From positions 23,573,600 to 23,637,599 of the forward strand of contig NC_087076.1 in NCBI RefSeq assembly GCF_026151205.1: 64,000 nucleotides of DNA. The letters run 5' to 3'. Source of the stretch: Bolinopsis microptera. Taxonomy: Eukaryota > Ctenophora > Tentaculata > Lobata > Bolinopsidae. Within the stretch, counting starts at the first letter, position 1. Each line of letters starts with the position of its first letter. The notes under the pieces were generated by a model. It did not search any database, was not told where the DNA came from, and saw only the letters and a list, made by a program, of their open reading frames with translations. Positions 1 to 12,449 of this stretch are shown here, one piece after another. The position numbers and the translations under genes are program-made.

Positions 1-94
1 AGTCATAAACACAGCCCACTTACCAGGCAACCATGGGGACTAGGGGGCTTATTTTTTTTGGGGTTCAATTTTTTTCCGGGGGTCTTCCCCTTGG

Positions 95-3030
95 CTACGT
101 GTCTGCATTCTAGTTGCCAGACCCACTCTATTAGAGTGCAGACTCAACATTTTGGTTGCCAGACCCACTATTCTGGTTGTCATATCTCCTATATTCTAGT
201 TCATAGACCCCCAATTCTGGTTGACAGAGTGAAGAATTACCATTCTGGTTGCCAGATTCACTCTTCTAGAGAGGAGACCCACTCTTCTAGTAGGTATAGA
301 GTCAAGACCCACTATTCTAAAATGCAGACACACCATTCTGGTTGCCAGACCCACTCTTCTAAGGCGAAGACCTACCATTCTGGTTGCCAGCCCCACTCTT
401 CTAGAGTGTAGACGCACCATTCCGATTGCCAGACTCACTATTCTTGAGTGAAGACCCACCTTTCGGGTTGCCGGACCCACTATTCTAGACTCTTATAGAC
501 TCCAGACGCACAATTCTGGTTGCCATATATATCCTATATTCTAGTTTAGACCCCCAATTCTGGTTGACACTTGACAGAGTGTAGACTTACCATTCTGGTT
601 GCCAGACCCACTCTTCTAGAGTGAAGACCCACTATTCTAGAATTCTTACCCACCATTCTTGTTGCCAGACCCACTCTTAGCTAGAGTGAAGACCCACTAT
701 TCAAGAATTCTGACCCACCATTCTTGTTTCCAGACCCACTACCCTAAGGTGCAGACCCACCATTCTGATTGCCAGACTCACTCATCTTGATTCCCTTGAT
801 TGCAGACCCACTATTCTGGTTGCCAGACCGACTCTTATAGATTGCAGACACACCATTCTAGTTGCCAGACCCACTCTTCTAAAGTGTAGACCCACCAGAC
901 CTATTATTCTAGAGTAAAGACCCACCATTCGGGTTGTCCAAACCCACGATTCTGGTAGCCATATCTCCTATATTCTAGTTTATAGACCCCCAAATCTGGT
1001 TGACAGAGTGTAGACTTACCATTCTGGTTGCCAGGCCCACTCTTCTAGAGTGAAGATCCACTATTCTAGAATGCAGACCCGCAATTCTGGTTGCCAGACC
1101 CACTATTCCAGATTGTAGACCCACCTTTCTGGTTTCCAGACTCAGTGAGACTCACCCTTCCAGGGCGAAAATCCACCATTCTGGTTGCCAGACCCACTCT
1201 TCTAGAGTGTAGACGTACCATTCTGATTGCCAGACCCACTCTTCAAGGGTGCAGACCCACATTCATGTTGCAAGACCCACTTCTAGATTTCAGACCCACT
1301 ATTCTAGCTGCCAGACTCACTTATAGATTGCAGACCCACCATTCCAGCTGACAGACCCACTCTTCTCAAGTGCAGATCCACCATTCTGGCTGCAAGACCC
1401 ACTTTTAGATCGCAGACCTACCATTCTAGCCGCCAGACCAACTCTTCTCAAGTGTAGACCCACCACTCGGGTTGTCAGACTCACTCTTCAAGGGTGTACG
1501 TACACCCACCATTCTGGTTGCCAGACCAACTTCTAGATTGCAGACCCACCATCCCAGCTGCCAGACCCACTCTTCTCAAGTCCAGACCCACCACTCTGGT
1601 TGTCAGACCCACTCTTCAAGGGTGTACGTACACCCACCATTCTGGTTGCCAGACCAACTTCTAGATTGCAGACCCACCATTCCAGCTGCCAGACCCACGC
1701 TTCTCAAGTGCAGATCTACCACTCTGGTTGTCAGACCCACTCTTTAAGCCTGAAGGGTGCAGACCCACCATTCATGTTGCCAGACTCACGTCTAGATTGC
1801 AGACCCACCATTCTAACTGCCAGACCCACGTCTAGATTGCAGACCCACCATTCTAACTGCCGGACCCACTTCTAAATTGCAGACCCACCATTCTAGCTGC
1901 CAGGCCCACTCTTCTCAAGTGCAGACCCACCACTCTGGTTGTCAGACCCATTCTTCAAGAATGCAAACCCACCATTCTGGTTGCAAGACCCACTTCTAAA
2001 TTGCAGACCCACCATTCTAGCTGCCAGACCCACTCTTCTCAAGTGCAGACCCACCACCCTGGTTGTCAGACCCACTCTTCAAGGGTGCAGACCCACCACT
2101 CTGGTTGTCAGACCCACTCTTCAAGGGTGTACGTACACCCACCATTCTGGTTGCCGGACCCACTTCTAGATTTCAGACCCACCATTCCAGCTGCCAGACC
2201 CACTCTTCTCAAGTCCAGACCCACCACTCGGGTTGTCAGACCCACTCTTCAAGGGTGTACGTACACCCACCATTCTGGTTGCCAGACCAACTTCTAGATT
2301 GCAGACCCACTATTCCAGCTGCCAGACCCACTCTTCTCAAGTCCAGACCCACCACTCTGGTTGTCAGACCCACTCTTAAAGGGTGCAGACTCACCATTTA
2401 GCGGCCAGACCCACGCTTCTCAAGTGCAGACCCACCACTCTGATTGCCGGACCCACTCTTCTAGAGTGAAGACTCATTATTCTCGAATGCAGATCCACAA
2501 TTCTGTTGCTAGACCAACTTCTATATTGCAGACCCACCATTCCAGCCGCCAGACCCACTCTTCTCAAGTGCAGACCCACCATTCTGGTTGTCAGACCCAC
2601 TCTTCTAGAGTGAAGACTCATTATTCTCGAATGCAGATCCACAATTCTGGTTGCTAGACCAACTTCTAGATTGCAGACCCACCATTCCAGCCGCAAGAAC
2701 CGCTCTTCTCAAGTGCAGACCCACCATTCTGGTTGTCAGACCCACTCTTCAAGGGTGTAGACCCACAATTCTGGTTAACAGACCCACTTCTAGATTGCGT
2801 ACCCACCATTCTAGCTGCCAGACCCACTATTCTCAAGTGCACACCCACTACTCTGGTTGTCAGACCACTCTTCCCACTCTTTAGGGGACAGACCCACCAT
2901 TCTGGTTGCCAGACCCACTTCTAGATTGCAGACCCACCATTCTGATTGCCAGACCCACTTCTAGATTGCAGACCCACCATTCTAGTGGCCAGACCCACTC
3001 TTCTCAAGTGCAGACCCACCACTCTAGGCA
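95..3030. repeat. Degenerate 21-bp minisatellite array
   Basis: About 2.9 kb of head-to-tail copies of a 21-bp unit close to CAGACCCACCATTCTGGTTG, alternating with variants such as CAGACCCACTCTTCTAGAGT and CAAGGGTGTACGTACACCCA. Because 21 is divisible by three, several frames stay open on both strands and give pseudo-proteins rich in His, Ser, Gln, Cys or Pro. No codon bias, start context or domain supports coding. Larger units of two to five monomers recur, mostly after 1450, which points to later local amplification. The array probably lies within the pyruvate dehydrogenase kinase locus or just beyond it, because that gene leaves the window to the left. Confidence 0.93.
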
Positions 3031-3618
3031 ACAGGGGTGAATAATATCAACAAATAAAGATTGTTTAATTTTTGCACAAAATTTCTCGTCATGTGACAAC
3101 CCTTCCCAACCCCCCTGAACCCCCTACCCCTCCCCCCTAAAAAACTCATCGGATTTTTGCTTCCCGCGAACATGATTTTTTTCTGAAAATTTTTGTCAAG
3201 CCAGATCTGTAAATCTATCAAATATGTAAAAAAAAAACCTTAGTTCCGGTCACGGCAGTGAGTTTTAACTTAAAGGCTGTTAAAATCACATACATTAGTT
3301 TGCCAACTTTCTTTCTGGCTGATTTACTTTGTAATTGCTTGCTTCTTGAAACCACTTTATATGTGCTTGTTTGTGACTCAATAGCTACAAGCATAGTAAT
3401 ACAACGTGTAACTGCAAGGATCTATCTAAAGCATTAATTTACTCTACTGTTAGTGTATTTTTAGAGGCAGTAATAGAATCAAATGTCAATTCAAAATCAT
3501 TACAATATCCACTCACATGTTTCCTAACTATTCACTATAGATTTTCACCAAAGGCAAAAAGTCATAGGAAAGAACACGCTTGGTTATTGAGATGAAAGTG
3601 AACATAATTATGATTTAC
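3031..3618. other. Non-coding stretch, probable intron
   Basis: AT-rich DNA between the minisatellite and the last recognised pyruvate dehydrogenase kinase exon. I see no conserved ORF. It is presumably intron, since the kinase's ATPase-domain exons are not found to the right of it. Confidence 0.5.
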
Positions 3619-6600
3619 CTTAATAAGTTCAAAGACCATGTGATGTAAGTGAGAAGCGATGTAAACAACTGAGATTTCGTCATCCTTCGATCCGTCCTGT
3701 TCTGAAATAAGGTATGATGAATTTTACATTGCATAAACTGTTAAGGCTGAGAAGTGAGGTCTCATAGTCAAGTGAAAATATATTAATTTCAAGTTATTGT
3801 AGGTGGGTAGTTGCTGCCTCCAAACGTTAGGCATATCAATCATTACCGCTACCGTATTTCAGATATGCATCGTTGGTGACAATGCATTATAATTTATAGT
3901 CTACAGTTACTAAAACTACTGAACTGCAAAATGTGACGAAATGTATAGGTACTCTGATTAATTTGTGTTCAAAATCTACTTCAAAATCTTCACCAATCAC
4001 CGGTAATTGGATCTTGAACAAAAAGAGGATTGGCCCCATTGCTGAAATGTATCCCAGTTTGAAATTTGAAACGACACTACAGAACACAGGACCTAGGAGG
4101 AAGACAACTAATTCTAATCCTCAAATAAGAAATTACAGAGCAGGTGTTGGATTGTGTATTCTTTAAAAGACAATGGTGTGGATATTTAGACTACTGAGAA
4201 AGGAAAATATGAAGATTTGGGAGATAGAAATCGAGCATCGAATGATGAGAAACATATTCGATCATTTTACGCCGAACTGTAGTTACTTCAGTACTGTAGT
4301 GCACTCTGATCAAGTATCGTCTTTACGAGTTGTTGTGTAGCTCAGAGAAACATTAGAATTAGCCGCTTAATCGCCGTCATGGTTTCGTTTGATCAGTTAC
4401 CTTACAAAGTGTACGATAACATTGCAATTCCTCATTTTATCCAACCCCGAACGGAAATCCGGACCAAGTTTAAAATCCGGCCCAGAACGGACATCATAGT
4501 CGCATCCTACCAGAAGAGTGGGACAACTTGGACACAGAACATCCTACGTCACCTCTTATGGCCGGGTGATAACACTTTACTTTTTGAGCGGGTACCCTGG
4601 ATAAACGTGACCCGACCTCTCTCACTCTCTCTGGAAGAGATAGAACGTTTATCTGATCCTAGAGTTATAAAGACACATGATCCGGTACAATGGATAGATG
4701 ATCTACTGCAGGGGAGTGAGGCTAAGCTGATATACGTCTATAGGAACCCACGAGATGTGGCACTGTCTTATTACAATCACATGTCACTTAAACCGAGCAT
4801 GAGGGGAGTTACATTCCAGCATTTTTACAGGGATGTTATCCGCAATCCAGTTCGGGCAAATCATGGATTGTGGGAGGATCATGTTGGGGGCTACCTGAAG
4901 TTGAAGATCCAGAAACAGAACATGTTGCTGTTACGATACGAGGATATGGTGGAGGACCTTGCCAGAGAGATCGGGAGAATAGCTCAGTTTATCGGGGTTG
5001 AGTGTAGTGGTATAGGTAGTGACTCGCTTATAGCTGAAGTTGAAGAGAAAACACAGTTCTCTTACATGAAGAAGGACACCAGTTGCAACTACTCACATCA
5101 TTACAAACACGACTTGTTTTTGAGAAATGGTAAAGTTGGGACGTGGAAAGAGTATTTAACAGATGAGCAGGGACAGGAGTTAGGTGATATTCAGAGACAG
5201 GTTTTCAATAAATACGGGATATTTATTTAATGAGACTGACTTAAAAAGGCCATGGAATTGTCATTCAATGCCAGGAAGACGAAATCAATTAATTGGTATC
5301 CAGGCAATTTTTTGATAATATAAATTATGAGAGTTTTTTGAAAATTCAAGAACATCTGCATTTATTCGCCAAAAATGGATTCTTTACAGAACACCATATT
5401 ACATACTTATTGCTGCATTGACCCTGTAATGGAGGCCAGACCATAGTACTCAAAACATTGCAAGGAAAATTACATCTAATTCAGTAAGTTAAAGAATGTT
5501 CAAATAGACTTACTGAAAATATTGATCTTAACATCAGGACAGTCCCCATAATGATGATTACAGAGATACTTAGCACTGCTTGCTGCATCGTCAACAATGT
5601 CCTGGACATCCAGAGAGGGGTCTATGATACCATAATGTCCCGGACATTCTTCCTCTGTCCCGAACAGCACCACTGATGAGGTATCATGTTAGTTGGAAAT
5701 TGAACTGAAAGCTGGGTTTTGTTACATTTCCCAATACAAACAAGATTATAATTTTAGATATCCATGAATGCGATTTATTATTTCAGTTGATACCCGAACT
5801 TATGTCAATTTAATTAATTCCCTTAAAATTGGCTTGAATTATGAAATATTATAATTTGGTATATTATAAATAATTAATTAAATAAATACAGTCAATATTT
5901 GAATATTGTCTCGCAATCAGTTCAAAAGCGTAAAAATGCTTTATGACAGAAAGTGATTTGTGAGTGATTAACTTTGTAACTTAGTAAATTTTAGTAACTT
6001 ACAGTAACTTAGTAAATTTTAGTAACTTACAGTGATTAGATATTAGAACTCTGATAGCTATCCGGCTGGTGTAAAACCTGTCCAAGAAATAATTGATGGA
6101 AGGGTCGAATCTATCTGAGCCACTTTCGTTTTTCAACGCAAGTATTCCCTTGTGAGAAATAAATGTGTTTGAGTCATAAAATGATAAATTCTGGGAAAAA
6201 TATTTCGAAATGTATTGATCCCTCTTAGGTGATGAATCTAATCAAGTGAATGACATGATCACGTGAATTAATACTAAAGTTTGACGAAAATAGCGTAACA
6301 ACAATATTTTAAAAACACAACATACCTCTGCCATGATCTCTACAACAGTTTGATGCCTCCTCTTGATTTCTTCTAGTCTTCTTTTAAATCTAAATATCAA
6401 TGATACGTTAGTATGATTTTAATATCTCATGTAATTCGTGTCAGAATTGCACAAAAAGGCAGTAACTTCTGGACCACCCTGCATATTCCTAAATATATTC
6501 CTAAATTAAACTCACTTGCTAAGATTCTGTTCGTCGTACGTGCCGCCTGGATCAAATTCAGCCAGATCCTCAAAAGTTTTAATATACATGTCCTTCACAT

Positions 6601-6868
6601 GTTTGACTGAAGGCTGCTCCAGTAATGACTCTGGTAGGAAGTGAAGCTCTTTCACCATATGCGATATTCTTATTGGAAGCTCTTGGTGAAGGAAACCATA
6701 GCTGAGGGACTCATTTCGCTTCTTCCCGAACTCAATTAACTGAGCTACGGTTATTGGAGATGGTCGATACAAAGAGGTCCTGTCCAGCAGAGTTGTAAGA
6801 CATCTTGCATTTGGGCGCATCACTTGCAATTTTCTGGATTCTTCCAAGTGTCTTCGTTTGTTATGAAG
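3619..6868 (-). CDS. PDK: Pyruvate dehydrogenase kinase, partial (5 exons seen)
   Basis: Mitochondrial pyruvate dehydrogenase kinase phosphorylates the E1 subunit of the pyruvate dehydrogenase complex and turns it off. Exons read on the minus strand are 6516-6868, 6326-6389, 6031-6148, 5514-5672 and 3619-3701, each with GT..AG borders and matching phases (2,0,1,1,0). Diagnostic family stretches are visible: FLHQELPIRISHMVKEL and PSVKHVKDMYIKTF in the first exon, RRHQTVVEIMAE in the second, YFLDRFYTSRIAIRVLISNH in the third, HYGIIDPSL in the fourth and YIASHLYHMVFELIK in the fifth. This covers the N-terminal helical domain up to the start of the GHKL ATPase domain; the ATP-binding boxes are not found and should lie left of position 1. 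An in-frame stop lies just upstream of 6868, so the targeting-peptide exon is probably further right, or translation starts at an internal ATG. PDK fits better than branched-chain ketoacid dehydrogenase kinase. Confidence 0.88.
4379..5230 (+). CDS. Cytosolic sulfotransferase (SULT family)
   Basis: Intronless 283-aa enzyme expected to transfer sulfate from PAPS to small hydroxyl or amine acceptors in the cytosol. The 5'-phosphosulfate loop SYQKSGTTW is at residues 43-51. A likely catalytic His100 lies in KTHDP, and WEDHVGGY is at about 165-172. The 3'-phosphate motif YRNPRDVALSYY starts at about 121. The C-terminal RNGKVGTWKEYLT at about 249 matches the family's RKGxxGDWK element but has Thr where Asp is usual. 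Length is normal for the family. The ATG has a good context (gtcATGg) and no competing upstream start in frame. The gene sits on the opposite strand inside the 3702-5513 intron of the pyruvate dehydrogenase kinase gene. The lack of introns is compatible with an old retrocopy. Substrate cannot be told from sequence. Confidence 0.95.
   Translation: MVSFDQLPYKVYDNIAIPHFIQPRTEIRTKFKIRPRTDIIVASYQKSGTTWTQNILRHLLWPGDNTLLFERVPWINVTRPLSLSLEEIERLSDPRVIKTHDPVQWIDDLLQGSEAKLIYVYRNPRDVALSYYNHMSLKPSMRGVTFQHFYRDVIRNPVRANHGLWEDHVGGYLKLKIQKQNMLLLRYEDMVEDLAREIGRIAQFIGVECSGIGSDSLIAEVEEKTQFSYMKKDTSCNYSHHYKHDLFLRNGKVGTWKEYLTDEQGQELGDIQRQVFNKYGIFI
5976..6031. repeat. 28-bp tandem duplication at a splice donor
   Basis: Two direct copies of a 28-bp unit (5976-6003, 6004-6031). 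Read on the minus strand, each carries a GTAAGT donor, so the third recognised PDK exon has two adjacent donor copies. The right-hand one is placed to give the correct phase. Confidence 0.85.
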
Positions 6869-7668
6869 CTACAACTAAAACTGGCGGTATGGCTACATTG
6901 GCTAAGAGAAGTAATGGGTTAATAATAATAAATAAAATAAAAGATCATGATCATTGATCCCTTTCAATATATAACGCAAAAGCAATAGAATAAGCGATAA
7001 AAGGTGAAACATCAGGAAATGATAACACTAAGAGTGTTGTGGCATGGTGCCAGGACAGAAAACGGCAGATTCTAGCTAAACTAGTTCCATGACGTCACAA
7101 CTGAAACATGATCTGTTCATGATATGAAACCACAATACGATAAACAACAAATGTTGGCGTGTACCCAGCACAAACATTATGACCGGTATCTCCTGGAAGA
7201 TCTGGATATTACATCACAAATTGGGCCATGAGACCGATGAAATATCACATACAGTAAGAAAAAAAACCTAAAACGTAAAGCACAAACTTTACTTCGCGTA
7301 AAAAGTAACACAGAGTGACAGTGAAAACTTAAAGCACATTTAAAACACATAGAGTAGAGACAAAATGTCATACTAACAACATATTTTGTGACCCACTAAG
7401 TATATAAATAATATAAGTTATTAAAGAAAGTTCTAGAACCCCAGGATCGGACCATATATAATATTATATTTAATAACGGTTATTAAAGAAAGTTCTAGAA
7501 CCCCAGGACAATTATATATATTTTATTTAATAACGAATTTATGAAACCTAAGCGAGGAATATTCTACAAGACAACGAGGGATGGTCTTATCCAGATTATT
7601 TCCTTTCAGAAGTTAAGTTATATATTTATAACATGGACTATGATTCACTTAGTTCGTTCATCAGCCTC
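6869..7668. other. Non-coding stretch with a small tandem repeat
   Basis: No supported gene. Around 7416-7535 a ~65-bp segment containing TTATTAAAGAAAGTTCTAGA is present twice in tandem. Upstream PDK exons may lie here but none is recognisable. Confidence 0.5.
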
Positions 7669-7994
<326 letters not shown>

Positions 7995-8029
7995 CCAAAA
8001 CGGCATTTCACGTGTCTTACTGTTAGATA

Positions 8030-8790
8030 CACAGGGTGGGCCAAAAGTCAGTGTGCAAACGTTGGGTCTTATACCTCCGCCGTGTTTTATATTTGAGAGC
8101 TGTTGCTTTGCAGATGGCATACTGTACTTACTGGTTCGAGGATTCCGTCGTCAAAATTTGAAAATTCGAATATTTTAGACCACGCCCATTCAATATTAAA
8201 GCACCTATATTGTTTTCTCTAAACATGCTGAACGCCTAATTTTTTCAGAGACGGTAGATTATCAAATGTTGCATATGATCTAAAAACATGAGGCAAAACG
8301 GATTAGAAATGACGAAGTTATCATGCATTTTCTGTATCTCGTTAACAAAATTGACTGGGTGATTATGTCACACCGTGACACGACACCTTAATTGGGCACC
8401 CTTAACAATTCCCATAATGTTTAACGGGGTAGTTAACGGGGTACCTTATCACGTGATTAGGTAAACCAATCACCTGATCACCTAAACTCGTTATGCTTCA
8501 TATCTCGGTCATCTGAGAAGCTACAGTTCTAATTCTTTCAGGACAAACGTAATTCGAATGGCCAAACACAATTCAATAACATTTAGTTTGATCCGACTAT
8601 CCAAACTATCAAATAAATGTGAAAATGAACCTCCCTTTGAAAAAAATGAACGCGAATATTTTTCGAGTTGACAAATTCCTGGAACCAGTGGTGGTACTAA
8701 GTCATACCAGAAGGAAGTATTTCAATTGGGCACTCAGTGACTGAGCTATTAAGGCCAACGTTTGCACACTGACTTTTGGCCCACCCTGTA
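8030..8790. mobile_element. MITE with 35-bp TIRs, mariner-like
   Basis: Perfect 35-bp terminal inverted repeats lie at 8031-8065 and 8755-8789, beginning ACAGGGTGGGCCAAAAGTCA. Both ends abut a TA dinucleotide (8028-8029 and 8791-8792), the target duplication of the Tc1/mariner superfamily, and the terminal sequence resembles mariner ends. The ~690-bp interior has no transposase ORF, so this is a non-autonomous copy. Superfamily assignment is inferred from TIR and target site only. Confidence 0.82.
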
Positions 8791-10275
8791 TATGTTGTTT
8801 ATATTATACCAGTTCTGTTTTAATATAAACATTGGTTTTAGTAGGTTGCATTTTTTTAAAAATAAAAAAATTAAAAAAAAAATAAAATAAAATAAAATAA
8901 AAAAATAAAAAAATAAAAATTCTGTTTTTACCAGAATATATTAAAAAAGGAACATTTTTTGTACTTTGAAAAAATTTAAAAAATGTCATTTTGTGAGGCG
9001 TAAAAATCATTTTTTGTTTTTATACTTGAACATAGTATTTGGTTATATTTGATATTTTCTATGACTGGATAGATCACTTTTCAGTGTTTAGTTAACGTTT
9101 GACATGTTTTAGGAGTTGTTATTACTCTCTGCTTTCACAAAATAGAAGCTTTATTTCGTTGAGTTTTGAATTCAGAGTTTGAAATCAAAGAGTTTGAAAT
9201 CAAAGTTTTGATATCAGAACTGCACTTTTTTAATGCTACTTGATTGTTAACTGTCAGATTATGATTATTTTTAACTCCCTCTTGTATTGACTGTTTCTGA
9301 TCCATTTTAGATGATGAAAGTAATTCAATCTGAAACATTGTCATTTTGTAAGGCTTTTCGGTGTCATTTTGTGAGGCATTTTGATTAAAATTGATGATCA
9401 AACAAACACATTTAGGCTCATCATAAGCTTACTGGGTTTAAGAATACCAATAATTAGGCAAGGGTCATCCAATATAAATATGCCATCTTTGTATCATAAC
9501 ATAAAACTGTCATTTTGTGAGGCATAACACTATCATTTTGTGAGGCTAGGTCATTTTTTTGTCATTTCTTCTACCAAAGTCACTAAATAGTAAGTTTTTT
9601 TATTTGACCAGAGTAGTCTTTGATTGACATAAGTCATGATAGTACCTGGTTTTCTGGGGTTAAATTCTAAACTTTGGTCTTCATTCTGGGTAACAGTTAG
9701 GCGGGGCAATGACTGAACAGCAAAAACGTCCATATTTATGTAAGAAATATAGATTCTATGTCATTATAATAATAATAATAAAAAACAACCTCGAAAGATT
9801 TGTAGATACACATAGTCTCTACACCTTTACCCTCTGGTCCCTAGGGTCAGCTGATCCCGGGCCAGTGCAGAGGAAAACTACCGACTGCCAAGGTTTGACG
9901 CCTAGGCAGTCGAGACCTCTTATTGAGACCCTTTATAATAATAATAAAATTTGGTAGCTTAAACACAAACTCTAAGCCCAGTGGATAAACCACAAAACTT
10001 ATGCTCTATTGTGTGAAACAAAGATACTAGATTATCATTCCTTACTACATTATCATTCCTTGGGAAGTGTTAATTAATGCTTTTTCTTTCATACAGCAAA
10101 AGGAATAGGGTTCAATGTTTAGGGAACCTAAGCTATAGCATGGTCTATGTGGGCTGTCATTTTGTGAGGCCTGTCATTTTGTAAGGCCGATACCCGTACA
10201 TATTCTCAGTGTATTAAGGAATTGTTATAATAGCTGTTTAACATAATGAGTAATGACGTAATAGCATATTATTCT
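8791..10275. other. AT-rich non-coding DNA with a repeated 16-bp motif
   Basis: An A-rich low-complexity block lies at about 8850-8930. The motif TGTCATTTTGTGAGGC or a one-base variant occurs at 8984, 9339, 9362, 9508, 9531, 10155 and 10172. No ORF here resembles a known protein. Confidence 0.7.
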
Positions 10276-10373
10276 TGTTAAGGCAATAATAGCTCATCGA
10301 ACAATGTACATTGTACAATGTAAATGTACATTGTACAATGTAAAATGTTCGATGAGCGATTATTGCCTTAACA
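10276..10373. repeat. 98-bp hairpin (28-bp arms)
   Basis: Arms 10276-10303 and 10346-10373 are inverted copies with one mismatch. The loop holds two copies of a TGTACATTGTACAATGTAAA-type palindrome. It could be a fold-back MITE or an extruding palindrome. Confidence 0.85.
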
Positions 10374-12349
10374 GGTAATGCATAGTGTATACAATGTACA
10401 TATAAAATGTACAAATCACAATTATAAACTTGTATTTCATGACACAGGTGATAAAAACACACTAATCTATCTTTAGTTCGGAAAAGGTTAATCTAATTTC
10501 AGTGCTTAAGCTCTGGTTAATCAGTCGCTGTTCCTAACTGCTCGTTGTAGCTGAACGATGTGATATGTTTTTGCTTCATTCGGTATCCGGGTTGCCGGTT
10601 GCCCCGGCTTCTAGGGTATCCACTGCTTTATCCGCCCTGACCTTCCAATCTTAAGGGTGCCTGGAGAGTGGAGACTACCACAGAAGTGACGGTTATAACC
10701 CTTAAATCGATCGATTTAAGTCAAATTTCTCCCAATTTCTGCATTTACATTATTACAGCAGTCAGCACTCAAACCCTAATGAGATATTCCTATAATTTGG
10801 TCCCACCTGCTAAATTAGATCAAACATTGAATTATGGGATCAGTTTAATCAGTATGTTTATAGAAAAACATAGCAGGAGGCATGGGGGCTCCCAGAGGGC
10901 AACCTTACATAAACACAGTACAGTGAATAAATTTGTGATTAGTAAAAATTCTAGTTATCTGTTTGGTGCCGTGTTTTCAGTGAATCCGTTTGTCTATTCA
11001 TTCATTATCTGTATTTTGTCTTAATGCTAGCATATCACTCTGTACAGTATAGTAGACTTTGGCTGAGCCTTCCGGTTGCCTTCTGTCTGTTGCCTTCTGT
11101 GTGTAAGCAATATTCACAATCTAATTACGGACTATAAGTATAGGGCGTGAATTACGATGCAGATACTGCATAGTTTATGGCTAAATATATAGTTCATGTA
11201 TGCGAAAACTATCAATAGTTAGGTCATTTTCAAATTATTCAAAAACAAACTTGTGACAAGCATTTCATTGTAGGGATGTGTAATCCACAGTCCACAGTCC
11301 ACAGTCCACAGCTCAGTCCAAGGAAGCAGCCCAAAGAGTTGTAAAGTTGGATCTGTTGGTGTTATGTTAACTGGCTAGAGCATATTGTTTAATCAAGGCA
11401 GATTTGTATCTGCTACACAAGGAACATACCCAGGAGCTGTGTAGGAGGTGCAAAACGGCCGCACTGGTCACATTAAAGGTATAAAAGTGCTTTAAATATA
11501 TTAATGTTTTTGAAAAAAAATTGCAAACTTTGCATGCTCGAGGGGCGACCACATAGAAAACGATAACCACATCATTGGTCTGAGGTAAGTTCTGTCCAGA
11601 AAGTCTGGTTCTTAATAAATATATTGAAGTCTGGTTGGTGTTGGGAAAAAGGGGCTTTTTTGTTGAAATGTTCATTTCGGAAGGTTTCATATTTAAAAAT
11701 AGCCCGGAAAATAGAAGATAATGTTCCTGGGCAATAATGTTCCTGGGCGCCCCACAGCTAGCACAAATATCAGTTATTGAGAAATACATGATACAATAAA
11801 ATGTTCTACACTTTCCTTAACCAAGGAGGCAAATTGAGACGAGCACAATATTTTCTCAAGGACCAAGGTTGAAGCTAGACGTCACAAGCAGTCAATCCAA
11901 CTACTGCCCTCAAAGGTCTGAATCTTGGAGTGAAATAGTAGACCACATGCAATGTGCAATGTACAGAAATAAAACGAATAGGTAGGCTTGTGAATCTAGA
12001 CGATATGATCTGGTTTGTCCCCTTTAGGAAAAAAAAGTATATTTCCAGAATTAAATTAATATGACCATATAAGCCTAAGCTTTTTAAAGGGCAAGAAATG
12101 TTTAGCTGAGCTGTGTTGGAGGAGTATGGCAATATTTTAATGTGTAGGATGAGAGTTTGAAGAGTGATAAGTTAACACGAGAAAATTACTTGAGCGATCG
12201 CAACTAATGAGGTGACAATTTATGTCATTCTGTATCAATCATTGCAAGATTTCACTTACCTTGTAACGCAGCTTAAGCTTGATGCATGATTTAAGCTTGT
12301 TAAATTATTAAATTATATAAAAATAATTGTGATTTATCACCCCATATAT
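10374..12349. other. Non-coding stretch, no gene seen
   Basis: No supported coding sequence. Short direct repeats of CAGTCCA occur at about 11287-11320. ORFs of 118 and 140 codons here show no family resemblance and no exon-like borders. Confidence 0.5.
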
Positions 12350-12449
12350 GTTGCGAGAATAAATTATTGATGCAGAAGTAGAACAGCCAGTTACTATGGC
12401 CATAGTAACTGGCTGTTCTACTTCTGTATCAATAATTTATTCTTGCAAC
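12350..12449. repeat. 100-bp spacerless palindrome
   Basis: Arms 12350-12399 and 12400-12449 are inverted copies differing at about two positions, meeting at a central GGCC with no spacer. It lies 370 bp outside the Polinton's left end. Confidence 0.92.

Noticed and set aside
58-2924. Many 60-118-codon ORFs rich in His, Ser, Gln, Cys or Pro on both strands
   Set aside because: They are readings of the 21-bp minisatellite; no start context, domain or codon preference.
11367-11789. 140-codon minus-strand ORF
   Set aside because: No recognisable domain, no supporting splice signals or promoter; length is possible by chance in this composition.
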